From Apostichopus japonicus (Eukaryota > Echinodermata > Holothuroidea > Aspidochirotida > Stichopodidae): a stretch of DNA of 64,000 nucleotides. The translations under genes were made by a program, and so were the position numbers. How positions within the stretch are numbered: position 1 is the stretch's first letter; each line of letters opens with the position of its first letter. The stretch lies in the NCBI RefSeq assembly GCF_037975245.1, contig NC_092563.1, positions 6,017,501-6,081,500 of the forward strand. The letters are read 5' to 3'. Positions 29,401-44,400 of this stretch are shown piece after piece. The notes under the pieces are model-generated. The model did not search any database and was not told the origin of the DNA. It saw only the letters and a program-made list of their open reading frames with translations.

Positions 29401-32400
29401 CAATACAAGAGTAGTACAATCATCTGACCCACTAAAGTTGTGCCTGTGTATATGCTACTCCATGAGTAGTACAATCTTCTGACTCACTGCTGCTGTGTGT
29501 GTGTGTAGATGTTATCTAATACAAGAGTAGTACAATCATCTGACTCACTTCTGCTGTGTGTATAGATGTTATCCAATACAAGAGTAGTACAATCATCTGA
29601 CCCTCTAAAGTTGTGCCTGTGTATATGCTACTCCATGAGTAGTACAATCTTCTGACTCACTGCTGCTGTGTGTGTAGATGTTATCTAATACAAGAGTAGT
29701 ACAATCATCTGACTCACTTCTGCTGTGTGTGTAGATGTTATCCAATACAAGAGTAGTACAATCTTCTGACTCACTTCTGCTGTGTGTGTAGATGTTATCC
29801 AATACAAGAGTAGTACAATCATCTGACCCACTAAAGTTGTGCCTGTGTATATGCTACTCCATGAGTAGTACAATCATCTGACCCACTGCTGCTGCGTGTG
29901 CAGATGTTATCCAATACAAGAGTAGTACAATCATCTGACCCACTAAAGTTGTGCCTGTGTATATGCTACTCCATGAGTAGTACAATCATCTGACCCACTG
30001 CTGCTGTGTGTGTAGATATCTACTCACTACAAGAGTAGTACAATCATCTGACACTTAAACAATTAAAACCAATTATTTCTTTTAGAAATCAGTGTGAAGA
30101 TTTGATGAATTATATTTAGTTTAAAGGAAGTAAATTACACAAGGGGGAAAAACTGTTGGACTTCTGTTGGCTCGATTCCAAGTTCTGAGTGCCAAGTCAT
30201 GAACTTTAATACTTAACAACATCAGAATTAATACTTGCTTGTCACAACTGCATTGAATCCACAAGAGTCTGTGTTCCCATCACCATCAGTACATATACAT
30301 GTAACTGGGGTGGAACCAACAGAGAAGAAGGAACCACTTGGAGGTGTACACATAATGCTTGCCCCATTAGCTGTGCATGAGACTTGATTGTCAAACACCA
30401 GTGTACTCTCAACTTGACCCGTTGTAGTCCCTGCAACAGTGGCTGGGCACACAACCGCAACGGCACTACCTGAAGAACAACATTAAAACAGTTTAAAATT
30501 TTTGTATCAATGCAAAAAGTAGGCTGCAATAGAATCTTCAAAAGTGGCACTGAATACTCAAAGGAGAGATGTGTTGTTTACCAGTTCCCAAAATGAAAGG
30601 AAGCTAATGACTTGCTATGCTTATTTTAATAGCCACCACAAACTTAAATGAAAATGATAATTTCTCGTAATCTATCGTCAGATTCTGAAGTGGAATGTCA
30701 TTCCCTGTCTTTACAGTTGATACATACAATACTTAATTCATTAAAAAGGGACACGACCTGCAGAAGAAACAATAACAAATTTGTTCACTCCGAAAAACAT
30801 TCTGATTCTTACATCTCCATCTTCTGCCCATCCAGGTCAATGAGTAATTCTGTCAGTGTAAAGCTGCAAATCTTGGAAAATGCTTTTAGACAGAAATAAA
30901 GATCTTCTTGATAAACAGAGTTAACTTACTTGTAACAGTAACATCAAATGTACACCTTCCAATGTTTCCAGCACTATCCTGATAAGCATAAATTACAGTA
31001 GTAGTTGATCCAACCGAGAAAAAGCCACCAAACCCTCCGGGCCCTTCTATTCGGGTAACAGGTTGCGAGGGATCCTCCACAACAAGTTCATTCCATGTGA
31101 CCATCTCAAAGCCACTTGTCAAGGATGTCGTTCGAACAATGGTCGATGGGCAATTTGTAATAGTTGGTGGTGTTGTATCCACTCCTGATACAACTGTTGG
31201 AAACCAAAGTATGAGAGAAAAAATGTTAATGATGATACTTTTGTTCTGTAATTTTCTTTTATTCTGGTTGTATTCATGTATCAAGGTATTTGTTTTACTT
31301 TACCTGTATTAATATTTAAAGAATTTTTTTTACACTGATTAACATTTTCAACACTGATTTACATTTTCAATACTATGATTGCAACACTGGAATTCCATAA
31401 CAATATATTTCAAACTATACATGCAACATCAAAGAATATTTTGTTTCCAAATCTCTGCCATGATCGAGAGGGTTGGCATTCCCTGATGTTCTGGGTCTTG
31501 GCTCATTCTTAAAAAAGTAAGTAAATTCAGTGGATGGGTGGTATAATGGGGGGGGGGGGCAGAAGGGGGAAGGAGGATTGGGATAGGGCTTGTGCAATAT
31601 TATATAACATAATTCATTCATTTGTTGTTGACTTTGCATGTGGTACATCATAACATGCATGGAGAAGTGCCTGGGTAACAATTTAATGAAAAATTCTTGG
31701 AGGGTGTTTTAGTTTGATACCTATTGAACCATCATACAGATAGATCATCAGATTCAAACATACTACAAACCACTAAAACTGTTGCAAACATGCAATAAAC
31801 TCTTCAATTCATATCAGTCCCCACTGTGTGTGCTTACATACAGGTACACGTGTCAAGTTTGTATGTTATCATTGTAATGTTACAATACTGTGATGGTCTA
31901 CAAAATGTGTCAGCATGTCACTATCTTGTATAAATTGCTTTCATTATCCATTCAGATAGCTTACCTGTCACAGAGAAACCACAACTGGTTGTACGAAGAA
32001 AAGTGTCTTCAAAAGTATAAGTCACGTCAGTAACCCCTACTTCAAAAGTGTCACCAGGATTATGAGAAGTTGTGAACCTGACAGGACCAGCATCATCTGT
32101 GGCAGTAGGTGGTACCCAGGTAACAACAGTTGCTCCAACACTTGTTACTGAAATTGGACCTGGACAGCTATCGATCAAAGGTGCTTGGGAATCAGACTGC
32201 CCTGCAAGAGTAATAAACAAGGAGATTCATTATGCGATTAAGGCTAATGCCTGTGGTTATTTGCACCATAAACTTTCTACAAATTGAACTAGTTATAACA
32301 GAGTTCATGAACTTGATATTTTAATTGAAATTAAGTATGATTGCTGCAATTTTTGTTATCTTCATACGTAAAGAATATCTGGCTTATCCCTAAAGGGAGA

Positions 32401-35400
32401 CATTCCTTAATAAAATTTACATACATCACACCTGACTCACTGCAGCTAATGCAGTGATGGCTCAAGCTTTGATAAGATTGGCCTACCCAGAAAAATAATG
32501 TCTATGAGTCATGACCAAACCACATGTCAATAACACATACCAAGAACAATGGTGTAAACACAGAACTTTGACAGAGGTTTCTTAAACTTTTGATTAAAGT
32601 TTGTATAATTAAAGTGAATCTACATAAAACTTTAGTATACTGGTTAAAACTTTCTAGAAGGATTTTCGGACTTTAATGCAACAAAGTTGTCCCTAAACTT
32701 CAAGTATTCAATGCTTTAAAAAATATACAAGTATACGTAAACCTACCACCATAGGTTGATGAAGTTGTACACACTTTCATATCATAGAAAAAATAATTTT
32801 CCAAAACTGCATATTATTCCACCATATCTGTCAAGCCAGTCATTTTCAGATATTCCCAGATATGAAACATTTAATGTTGGCAAGTCTGTGGGCTGAAATT
32901 TTTCAGTGGCTAAACATCATCACTAATTATTCATTAAGTAATCTTCACTGTGGTGAAAGAACAGAGTTGCCAACATTTCTAACAAGTACATTCATAATGT
33001 GGATATAACTCTCATGATATGGTCAGAGTACATGCAAACTCCAACCGAATGAACAATGGACAAATAACAAATAAATTGTTGTCACACTTACAAGCGACCA
33101 CAAAAGTAAATTCACAAGTTGCAAAGTTTCCAAAGCCATCAGTAAAGGTGTATACAACATCGTAGAACCCAATAGGGTATGTTGTGCCAGGTGCTTGATT
33201 GTCTGTAACCACTACAGGGCTGTTTGAATTGTCCATTGCTTGAGGAATGGTCCAAGCTCTAGGATTTTCTCCATCAAGAGCATTGATGAAAACCCTGACA
33301 TCTTGCAAAGGACATGAAGTTATTGTTGGTGGAGTTGTATCAACTGAAAAAGAAATGAAGTGTATGACATTGAACATTGCAGAGAAGTGCTATTTACTTG
33401 CCGTTACTGTATGTATATATACTGCACACTAAACTTCCAAAAACTGTTAGATTGTTTCCAGTTTATCGATCTATAAATTGGATTGTAAAGCATGACAAAA
33501 TAAAAAAGATATGGTGCCACAAAATAAACATTTAAAAGTCATAATAACGGTTCAAAAATTTTATTTGGAATACAAACAGCAGCTCTTTAAACTAATGAAT
33601 TGGCTGTTCTACGCTTTGGAGTAATGGCTGTTTCTAAGACTGTAGCTGATCTGACTGGGCCTTGATATAAGTTTGTAATATAAAGTCAGTGTCCTTCCTC
33701 TGTTTGAATGCTGGTTGCAATCCATTGAGTTATTTCTTATGGGAGAGATAACCTGGCTTACTTTGATATAATAATAGAGACTAACAATGTTGGCACAGTG
33801 CTTTCAGAAAGTTTACAAACTTTTATCTTTGGCTACGAAAAGATTGTGCCAGATAGGAACATGTACACAAGTTAGGCTAGAATGTAGGCATTGAAATATT
33901 TGTTTGACTCACTTCTAGCATATAATATTGCAGGACATACGATGGATTGGATGCATTAAAATAATATCTTCTTAAACTCTTCAAACAGGAGTGGACTCCG
34001 AAATACATTGCTTTTGTATTTAATATACAGTACAGTACATTGAAGGATACAGTGACCATCCTTCCCAATAAATCTGAGGACATGTACTGATGTCATCCTA
34101 ACACTCAACCCCCCTCCCCCCCCACCTTCACTTTGACACTAATAAATTCACGGGTTATGAACCAAAACTAGCATAGACAGTAAATAGGACTCGGAGGGTT
34201 GAATTTCGAGCGCTTCTGGGTCTTTTGGTGGTTCTATGTTTCAAGGATGATGTTCAAACCCTCACTGAGTATAGAACACCTAAATTCAAGTCCTTTGTTA
34301 TACATATTTGTAGTTGCACTGATAATAATAGACACTGTAGTGAAAGCCTATAGTTGCCATGTTCGTAAGTCAATTTGTCACCCCTACTTCAATGACAGCT
34401 TTAATCTAGGCTGCAGATCTTAACCAGAAACAGTCACAATTTCCACAGTGAAACAAGGAACATCAAATTTGTATTTTGATGTATTTTTGTGAATTTTTTC
34501 ACAAGATTAGCCAACTTAAACTTCTACGCATGCAAATTGAGGGGAAAATGTCCTTGCTTCGAGCATGAAATTGCATAGCAGAAGGATAGATCTACTGACT
34601 GAGCAAATTTAAATCAGCAAGATCGATATTACCGCCATCCCAATGTTCTAACATTGTTGCCCTTACTATTGCGAATTTACCGTAAATTGATAAAAAGTAC
34701 TTAGCCTTAATTATATGACCTAGGGTTATGATAGGCAACAGGTATATATAGCCTTTAGCCTGATCGCGAAATTTACTGAGTCACTACAATTTCGCATAAC
34801 TAAGCTAGTGCTAACGACAGTTACGATAGGCTAATATTAATGTTATGACTAAGCCTTACTTACAGTACACTAGGCCCTTGGCCTAGGTCTGAAGTTAGGT
34901 GGCAGTAACTAAAGGCCTAGAAACATTACTGTACACACGTTTTTGTCTGACGAGCATGATATGATGGCTATCTTATTTAATTCGTTCGTGCGCCCACAAA
35001 CCACTGAAAGAAAATTAGTTTTCAGAATGCCAGCTAAAGTTGAGCCTCAGACTACAAACTCTCCTGGTTTTAACTGTGGCTCGAAAATCAGACGACAGAT
35101 CTCGTGACTGTGATTGGCCTAGTGCAAGCACTTTCCCTAGCAACTATTTAGTAACTATCTAGAGTCGTCTGCTGCGCTGAGGTTTTGTGGATACCAAATA
35201 GTTGGATATTCCATCTCAGCAGTGGCGCACTGGCCACACGGGCATTTGGGCAATGCCCGGTGGGCCGGTGGGCTGGGGACCTGGTCAAATTAAAGCCATT
35301 TTTCACAGTAGTTATTAGAATACAGTCGGGCTGTGTAGAAATATATATTTAACTGTGGGAATCAGCTCATGAAATCACCATGTTAGTTAGTCTGTTAGTC

Positions 35401-38400
35401 CGTAACAAAAGAACGTGCCATTGACAACCCGTCCGTATGGAAAGCCATTTTAACATTTAATCGGGAATTTTAGATATCTTAAATTGTTTCTTATTTTAGA
35501 TATCTAAAATTCTATTTCAGATATCTAAAATTAAATTCGAGATATCTGAAATTGAATTCGAGATATCTGAAATTTTATTTCAGATATCTGAAATTGAATT
35601 CGAGATATCTAAAATAGATTTCGAGATATCTGAAATTCTAATTCAGATATCTGAAATTAAATTCGAGATATCTGAAATTGAATTCGAGATATCCGAAACT
35701 GAATTCGAGATGTCTGAAATTCTGTTTCAGATATCTAAAATTAAATTCGAGATATCTGAAATTTAATTCGAGATATCTGAAATTTTATTCGAGATATCTG
35801 AAATTCTATTTCAGATGTCTGAAATTGAATTCCAGATATCTGCAACTGAATTCCAGATATCTGAAAGGTATATGCAGAAATTCCCGATTAAATGTTAAAA
35901 TGGCGTACGTATGAAAAGCCATTTTAGCATTTAATCGGGAATTTTCAGAGATCTGAAATTCTATTACAGATATCTAAAATTGAATTCTAGATATCTGCAA
36001 TTGAATTCGAGATATCTGCAATTGAATTTGAGATATCTGCAATTCTATTTCAGATATCTGAAATTGAATTCGAGATATCTGAAATTCTATTCAGATATCT
36101 GAAATAGAATTGCAGAGTATCTCGAATTCAATTTCAGATATCTGAAATAGAATTCCAGATATCTCAAATTCAATTGCAGATATCTCGAATTCAATTTCAG
36201 ATATCTGAAATTCTCTGGTATTTCGAGATGTCTGAAACTGATTTTAAGATATCTGCAATTATTTGTAGATATCTTAAATAAATTGGAGATATCTGTAATT
36301 TAATTTGAGATAACAGAAACATTTTGGTTTGTAAGGCCTAATATCCTTCTCGTTTGTAAGTTCAGGGTCTAAACTGTTCAATCTCCCGATTCATGTGATT
36401 TTCAAATGCCACTAACTTGAATTTAAATTTGCTTTAATATTAAGGTAAAGAGCGCTTTTACCTACCTATAACCTCAACGATGAACATACACATGAAGGTT
36501 TCTCCGTTTCCATCGACGTAGCTATACGTGACAGGTGTAGTTCCAATTAGAAACGTATCACCTGGATTATGCGTACTTTGAAGACTGACTGTGTTACCAC
36601 TCATGTCCACGGCTGATGGAACAGTCCATATCACAGTCGTCTCTGTTAAGCCGTCTGGAATGAATGCGTTGACTGTAGTCGGGCAGTCTGTGAACGTTAC
36701 ACCTGTATGGAAGTTAATACACAAAGACTGAGCATTGCCATTGCCATAACATAGAAAAAGGAGTTACTTGAATTTGTTCCCAATAGCGACGTTGATGGGA
36801 GGGGGGGGGTGGGTGGACAGTGGTCTGAACGGTTGGGGAAGTGCGGCACGGCTCCCGTGCGTCGACCTGGCTACGGTCCTGTAGCATATCTGCTACCACA
36901 CGACATTTATGGAGTCTCCAGGGCTCTTTAATTACAGGCCGCAACTAAAATATGAACAGAGTATTGTCCTACCACAAAACTGATATTGGAAATATATCCT
37001 GCGACATTCACTATATATAGGCTATGTTTCTATCATGATGGATAATTCCAATGATCCATTTTGACTTACTTTGTAGTCATTTTTCAAAACAATGTATCGC
37101 TATGAACCAACTAACTTAAGATAGCAATTTAGGAGCATTGGCCAGGTAAAAATGATCACGTTGTTTGTTTTGGGACTGGCAATTAGGCTATACGCTATAT
37201 GATGATGTGCACATGCACAGGCTTTTTATTACTTTTGTACTACCCTATATACACGGACAACGGCTAACACTGAATGCAGTGTGATACCAAAAACCAAAAC
37301 TACTACGAGTTAAACCCAGCTTTTTTTCCAGGAATGTCATGCAGCCCGATATTTTGGTTTTACTTAGCATGATAAACAGTTGGACAAAGTTTCATACGCC
37401 CATACCAAAATCGTCGTTAGCACCCCCCCCCCTCCCCACATACACACAAAGCATGACCTAAATGATGGCTATATACCACTCTCATGCATGAATTACTAAA
37501 TAGCATCTTCATCGTTATCTGCCGCTATGCGTGTTCAACTTGAATTTTCTACTGTACCGTCTCCGTTCACTCTAGCAAGATCGACTGAAGGGATCAAGCT
37601 TAGGCTCTCATTGTTCCCGTCCCCAATCCTCCACCCCCCCCCCCCCAACCTGCGTCCCTCTCCCGAAACAATTTTTTTTTAAATTTATCTGGCGCTGTTC
37701 ATCTGTTTCTTCTCGTTTAACTTAACTGAGTGTTTTATTATTCAGATGATTTGAGACATCTCATGAGAGAAGAGCCTTCACGTTGAAAGAGTCTCAACAA
37801 CATTAGTTTCCATGGTAACAAACTTTATTAAAAGTGCCATGATCACTGGTTGAAGACGAATGAAATTGATTTTTGTTCTCTTTCTCTTCGATCGGGTGAG
37901 GCTTCGTTTGTATGCCTCGTGTTGATAGAAATATCAGCACTTTATTTAGTTTATCGATAATGAGTCGACTGTGAAAAACAGATATACAAGTTCACAATTG
38001 TAACCACAACAACAACAAAACAGACAACAGTTACTAAGTCTTAAAAACAATCAAATGGACACCATTCGCATCTAATTTCTGCGTTCTTTCTGCGAAGGTT
38101 TGAGAGCAATATAAGTGCGAATAATTTATACATGAACATGCATGTGTCCGTTTATGAATATTTCGTAAAGAGCTTGTTTATCTGTATAAAAAAATGATAG
38201 GACTATACTAGGCTTAGGATATTATGACCTGTTACCACTATATATAAGTCAGAATAAATTAACCATCAGCTGTTAGACAATGCATTGAAAAAAGTGTCAA
38301 TACCGATGTGACCCTTCAACTAAGAGAATATGAAAATGAGGGTTCTTCCAAACTTAACATGTCATATGAGATGAGCAGCGTATAGATAGCCCCCCCCCCC

Positions 38401-41400
38401 CAGCCCCTCCTCTCACTGTTGGACCATGTGGTACTAGTTCCATTTCAATACCAATACATGTGTATGACTAACCGTTTTTTACGTGACAACTGCTATGGCA
38501 TGTAATATATACCGGGTAGCGGCTACAATGTGACCTGAAGTATACGAACGCATTATTTCTTATATATTTCTTGCATGCATAGCCTATAGATTATATGGAG
38601 CTTCATATCTTGATGCGTGTAGCCTATACACAGTTTACGTGGAGCATTATTTGTATGCGTGGCCTACGCAGTTTCAACAGGGAGTTGTTCCCTGGTTTCA
38701 ATAAGGAGTATTATTGTTCTTGTTTTTCGTAATAGCAACCTACATACGCAGTTACTATAGAACATTGTTTCTTGTTTATATTTTACACGGAGCAGTTCCT
38801 GTCCTTCAAAAGGTGCGATTAGCTGTACAATTAAATTGTAATAATGATTTAAACCGTGAGATTCCTATTATGTTCATTGCTTACAGTTTTATGTATACTT
38901 TCTGCCGCTGGAAAGTGTGCAAGTTATTCGCCAAGTCTAGTTGACTGAAAAAGTAACAACCGATGATAACTCGTTTCACGAGAAATCGAAAAACTGTTAA
39001 ACAAGCTTTCATGCACACTTCATATATTTAATTTTTCATATGGATGGAGAAAACTGCGATGATATCACAACAAGTTGCTTTAAGCGGAGCTGTAATGAAA
39101 ACCTCGAAAGGTACCATCATTGTTGAGAAGTTTGTTGTAAAAGGAAGCCAAATATAAGTCTGTCTCTTCCTATTCTGACTTTGATTATGTTACAACATCA
39201 ATATTGTGTGTGAAATGTTTGCCTTTTTCTGCGCCATTATAGTGGTTCACCAAGGAAACATAACATGCAGGCACCTGGTACAGAACTTAACGTTAACAGA
39301 CAGACAGACAGACATAAACACGGTCACAATTACCGACAATACGCGCTTTACCATAATATATTGTTTGTTATAACGTTTTAGAATACCTATATAGGCCTAT
39401 ATAAAATGGAAAAAAAAGTTGGCTTCGGGTTTGAAAAGTAACGGAAATTGGTTGAATTTCACAAACGACTGATATTGTTAATCTCGCGAGAAACGGGTCT
39501 TTTCGACACGCTCCGTTTGTTCATACAATAACAGTATTGATGCATCACGGTAAACTTTTGTTCCAAAGTACAGTCAGGGTCAAACTAAACTGACAAACAA
39601 GAAACCGAGATATATATTTACAGACATACAGACACAAAATCCGCAGGCTCTTGTTCCCAACCCACAGGGAGTTGTTCGTATAACTGTCTCCATAAACATG
39701 GGCAGCGAAGGAGGATTGAAACTTGGGCTGCGGGGAGAGGGGGCAAACTTATGGGAGAAGTGGGGCAAATGACCTGATAGAGACAGCAAATTTCCTAAAA
39801 ACGTCCATATTTGAATTCTCTGTACATTCCCTATATACACAAATTCCAGTACCGTATGTTTGAATACTTTGCAACAAAAGAACGTATAGAGACACAACGA
39901 AAGAGAACTTTTTTTTACAGAGAAAGAGAAAGAGTGTACTTTTCAGTAAATAAAGGGCAGTTCTCTAATTTATGAAAAGGTGGCACTCTTCGGGTTTTAA
40001 GGAAGTTGTGGGGCGTACCCGATCCTCAGTTACCGTAAGCTTCACCGCCCCTGTCCAGAAATATACATTACTGAGTTTTCAGGAGAAAACCATAACAGTA
40101 AGCTCAGACTTTAAAATCATGTACGAGACTATCGTGGACATGTCAACATATTCTATACATGTAACCATCATCAATTATAGCTATAGGCTCTTTGAATGGC
40201 TATTATATCGGTACAAACTAACTACACGGGTCTGGCCCCAAACAGGTTTTCCCAAACAGGTTTGCAACTACGGAGTTTTCAGCCAATCAGATGGCTCGTG
40301 ACGTCAGCATCGACAATGACCATCGCTAGGAAGTTGTACACCGAATCAGCAAAATGATAAGGTCCATGGGTCTTAAAATGTCAAAACACGAGTTTATGAA
40401 CGTCACTGAAACTAGGTTTATTTTTTTGTTGTTGATTGACTTATCGGACACTTAGTTAAGTCTAGAAACTGGGTTTCCTTCCAAATAACCTAACTTTACT
40501 TTTAATGCTTTGGATCACATGTTGACCTTGTTACACGACGTGAGATCACCAGTCTTGAATGAATATAACGCAGCAGACCATGACATCAACAATAGTTCGA
40601 ATAGTTACAATACTTGAGTGAATTGAGCGACTAGATTAGGCCTCTAGTTTAGTCTGGATTTTCCTGTCTTAATTTGGGAAAATGGTACGCGAATAATCAA
40701 GGCTTACTTTACACAACTTTTCTGTTGAATTATATGTATCTCCATTGGGACAAATCATAGAGGAAACTATTAAATAAACAACGTACATAATTTGGTAACT
40801 GCGTAGTGAAGGTTTCAATAGTGATGACGTTACTTTTCCGACCAATCATGAGCGATTATTTACACATAATTGCAAACCTGTTTCGGTTTGGGGGGGGGGG
40901 GGTCGCGACCGGAAGGTCGAGAATGCACGAGAATTTGGGTAGGGGTGCATGGGAAATTCAGTCCCGGTAAAATGGGAATAAAAAATTATAGTTTCATGAA
41001 GATTGCCATGAGTGGCCAATAACTCTCGATGCCACCCTGCAGACACAACTTCAGGTGTTAGCACCAATGCCTTCTCGATGATAACTGGTAACATCAAATA
41101 GCCTAAGTACCGTGTATACTTGCATGACCGTTGGGACTGTTACCAGTGTCAAGTTGACGCAAGTGCAACCAACTCATAAATTATTTCATCTAACTCATAC
41201 AATTGTTTTTTTGTTTTTTTTGTCCAACTAATTCAATGTGATTGGTTTTGGAACATTTGTAAAACTGTATATGAATTTTTTCAGTTATGATGCGATTGTG
41301 CCAGAGTATGGGGGCCAAATTTCTAATTATGATTTCTTATACTTTATCTTTCCTTTAACGATCCTTTTTTTTCTGAAAAAAAAGTCACCAAAAATGGACC

Positions 41401-44400
41401 CTTGGCACGAAAACCGGTCAACTTAATTGATCCACTCTCAAACCCATTCACCTTACATAGAGACCGTGGCACGGTAAAGAGCTGATGACGATGTGGGAAT
41501 GTATAGCTCTAACTGTCGGCATCGTGAGGGGCACGGGCGTCAGCAGGTTTCAGAAAGTGGGGGGGACACTATACTATCTAAGCGGAGCGCCACCATTGGT
41601 TGGCGCGTAGCGTACCAGAAAATTTTGGGTACATAAGACCCCCTAGATCGCAGGAGACGGCCTTCCTGAGTCGTTTTTAGTTACATCAGAACCAGATCTG
41701 TGAGGAGCAATTTTGTCTCACAAAACTAAATTCCGACAGAAAGTACTGGTAGAAAGATGCCGTTCTGACACCAAGGGAAACGAATTACACAGCGTCCATC
41801 TCAAACGAAATATTTTCGGTAGTTTGGTATCATATAATACCCTGCATACAGGCAGAATACTGTCTGTAGGGCCTAAAATATATGATATTACCTTCCTGGT
41901 GGGGTCTTCGACTTGTTTTCAAGTTGAAATGCGTCGTTTTCTCTGATTCACAGTGTAGGGCAAGGGGAATTCCATTTCTGGCGAGAAGGGGTGCTTCCAC
42001 AAAACACTCTAAAACATCGTTCAAACATCGCACAAACTTTTATCAGAGGTCTCGGACGAAGCGGGGAGGGTGAATATCGGAGGAAGGGGGATAAAGGGCC
42101 AAGCACTGTTCTAATTTCCAGTGCAATTTATTGATAATGATTCTTAAGTTAGATTCTACTTGAATCAGCTCAGCAATTGTGATAGAAAATCGCGCATATG
42201 CATGTGATTTTTTTAATAACTGCTCTGAAAAGTGGGGGGGACAAATGATATGATATCCCCTCCACTTTTGAAAGTGGGGGGGACATGTCCCCCCCGTCCC
42301 CCACCTGTTGACGCCCATGGTGAGGGGTGAAACCTTATATTATATAATGCAGATATGACACAATAATATGTATGTATAGGCCTTCATGTGATATAGTACC
42401 CAAGAAAACATGAACATATACCACACTATACGACTGCGTGGCAAACTTTTGTAGGAATTCATTGAATGTCTGAAATACTATTTACAAAAGAAAGAAAAAA
42501 AAGGGAAAATCTATTGATATATCTTCAAAGATTTTTTTGCATTTTGGAGACGTAATCAACGAGGTCAAAGCTCTCACCATTGTTTTTTTTTATTCATGTT
42601 GTGAATAAACTGAGGTTAATAGTAGGCCTACACGGTCTGTGTAGAAATAACAAAAGGATAGGATAGAATCGGATGTACCAGCTTTAATGTAGAGAGTCCA
42701 TTCCTATAAGAAGAATGGTATACGACTTATGGGCCTTGGCAAGAAGAAGACGCTTTGTGACGAATTTCAAAATGATTCATGGTTCATTCTGATCACAGGA
42801 AACATGTTAATTTGCTAGCCGTAAGTTCGTGTGAATCGCTCCAAGGTTTTCACATTCTTGTGCGGGCTCAATGTTCATATAAAGAAAAGAAAAATAAATA
42901 GACTGATAGAATTAACTGGTATCTGCTTATAGTTAAGCTTTATGGAGACACTGCCGCTCCGCGTTTATGCATATCCACGGCAGGCTGCAACCGTTTGCTA
43001 CTGCACATTACGGAACAGGTTCCTAATGGAAATTGATTTATTTTAAACGACATCTAAAGACTCCTTTTCCCGCAGTATTTTATAGTGATTGTTCAGCGCC
43101 TTGATCGAACATTTATATTTCTGGAGTTCAGCGCTTTAGCGGCACTTGCTAAAATTAACAAGAAAAGGCAACCAAAACAACAACAAAAAGTGTAGTATTC
43201 CATTTTCGAGGGACTATTTCTATTTTTTGACCAGCCGCTTCACAAAGAAAAAGGAACAAACAATAGAAACATGCAGGAACAATGAAAACAAAACAAAACG
43301 AATCATGTTGAAAATAATGCCAAATCATCGATTCAACGCAGGGTGGGATCCAGGTTTGAGGCCGGCTACAATGCAATGGGGTGTTGGGGTCCTATACAGG
43401 AATAAACAACTTTCAGACGCGAAATTATTCATTCTCAGGCATGTTTCGGCTGTAAATTAAGTGTATAATTAAGTTAAGATGAAAGGTTGTGCTTATAATT
43501 ACTTTTATTTTTTATTATTTTTGGTAAGGGGTGGGGGGGTGGGAGGGTAACCACCTACACACCAGGCTCTCCCTGGATCTTCGAGTGTATAATATCATTC
43601 GAATTGAAAGTTTCATATCGATGCATTTTTTATTCATTTGAACTATAACAGAGAGCGTAAATATAGCCGTGTCACTCTTGGCTTACAAACGGTGGCAGCC
43701 TTAGTGCTTGCAACGTCACAAAGGCCTATTTTACATAACCGCATTCTTTCAAATGCAAAAGGTTGATTAATTTCATGTCTCATAATAACCGCACCCGTGA
43801 CAAGCGGAAATAAAATGACTCACTTTTCAAACAATCATTACTTTGTCTATATGCACGCTATAACGAAGCAGACGTATGACTTTAGTTTCACTGGCTCTGA
43901 CTACACATATATAAATATGTGATAACGAAATTAAGGCAGAATTACTATTTTTACTGATTGTAAACAATAATATTGCGTATCGCCTACTTGTTCCATTAGA
44001 CCTCCCGTGCTTGAAGTATCGATGCTAAATTGAACTATACGTTTTCAGTTCATATATACATTCTTTATCTAATTAATTAGATTATAAGAATTTTTGTCAC
44101 TACATTTCTTTGATATGTGCATGTTTACCCCTATCAAACCCCACATGTCCATCAAATGATCCCTCACTACCCCCACGCCCCCGATCCATATACCTTCATT
44201 GGATGCTATATATGGTTTTCATCAATTTCAGATCACTGAGTAATGCAAACTTATAATCATTAGCAGGGCGATGTTGCCGTATACTGAAAATATTTACATA
44301 ACAAAATGGTGTACAGAGAAGCAAATTGGCATTTTGTAAAGATAATAAAAATCAAAAATCCTTTCCTTTCCAAAATTCGAATGATTCGAAACTATGAATA

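Noticed and set aside
27878-30053. CRISPR-like array
   Set aside because: Units are directly adjacent without unique spacers, and the DNA is eukaryotic.
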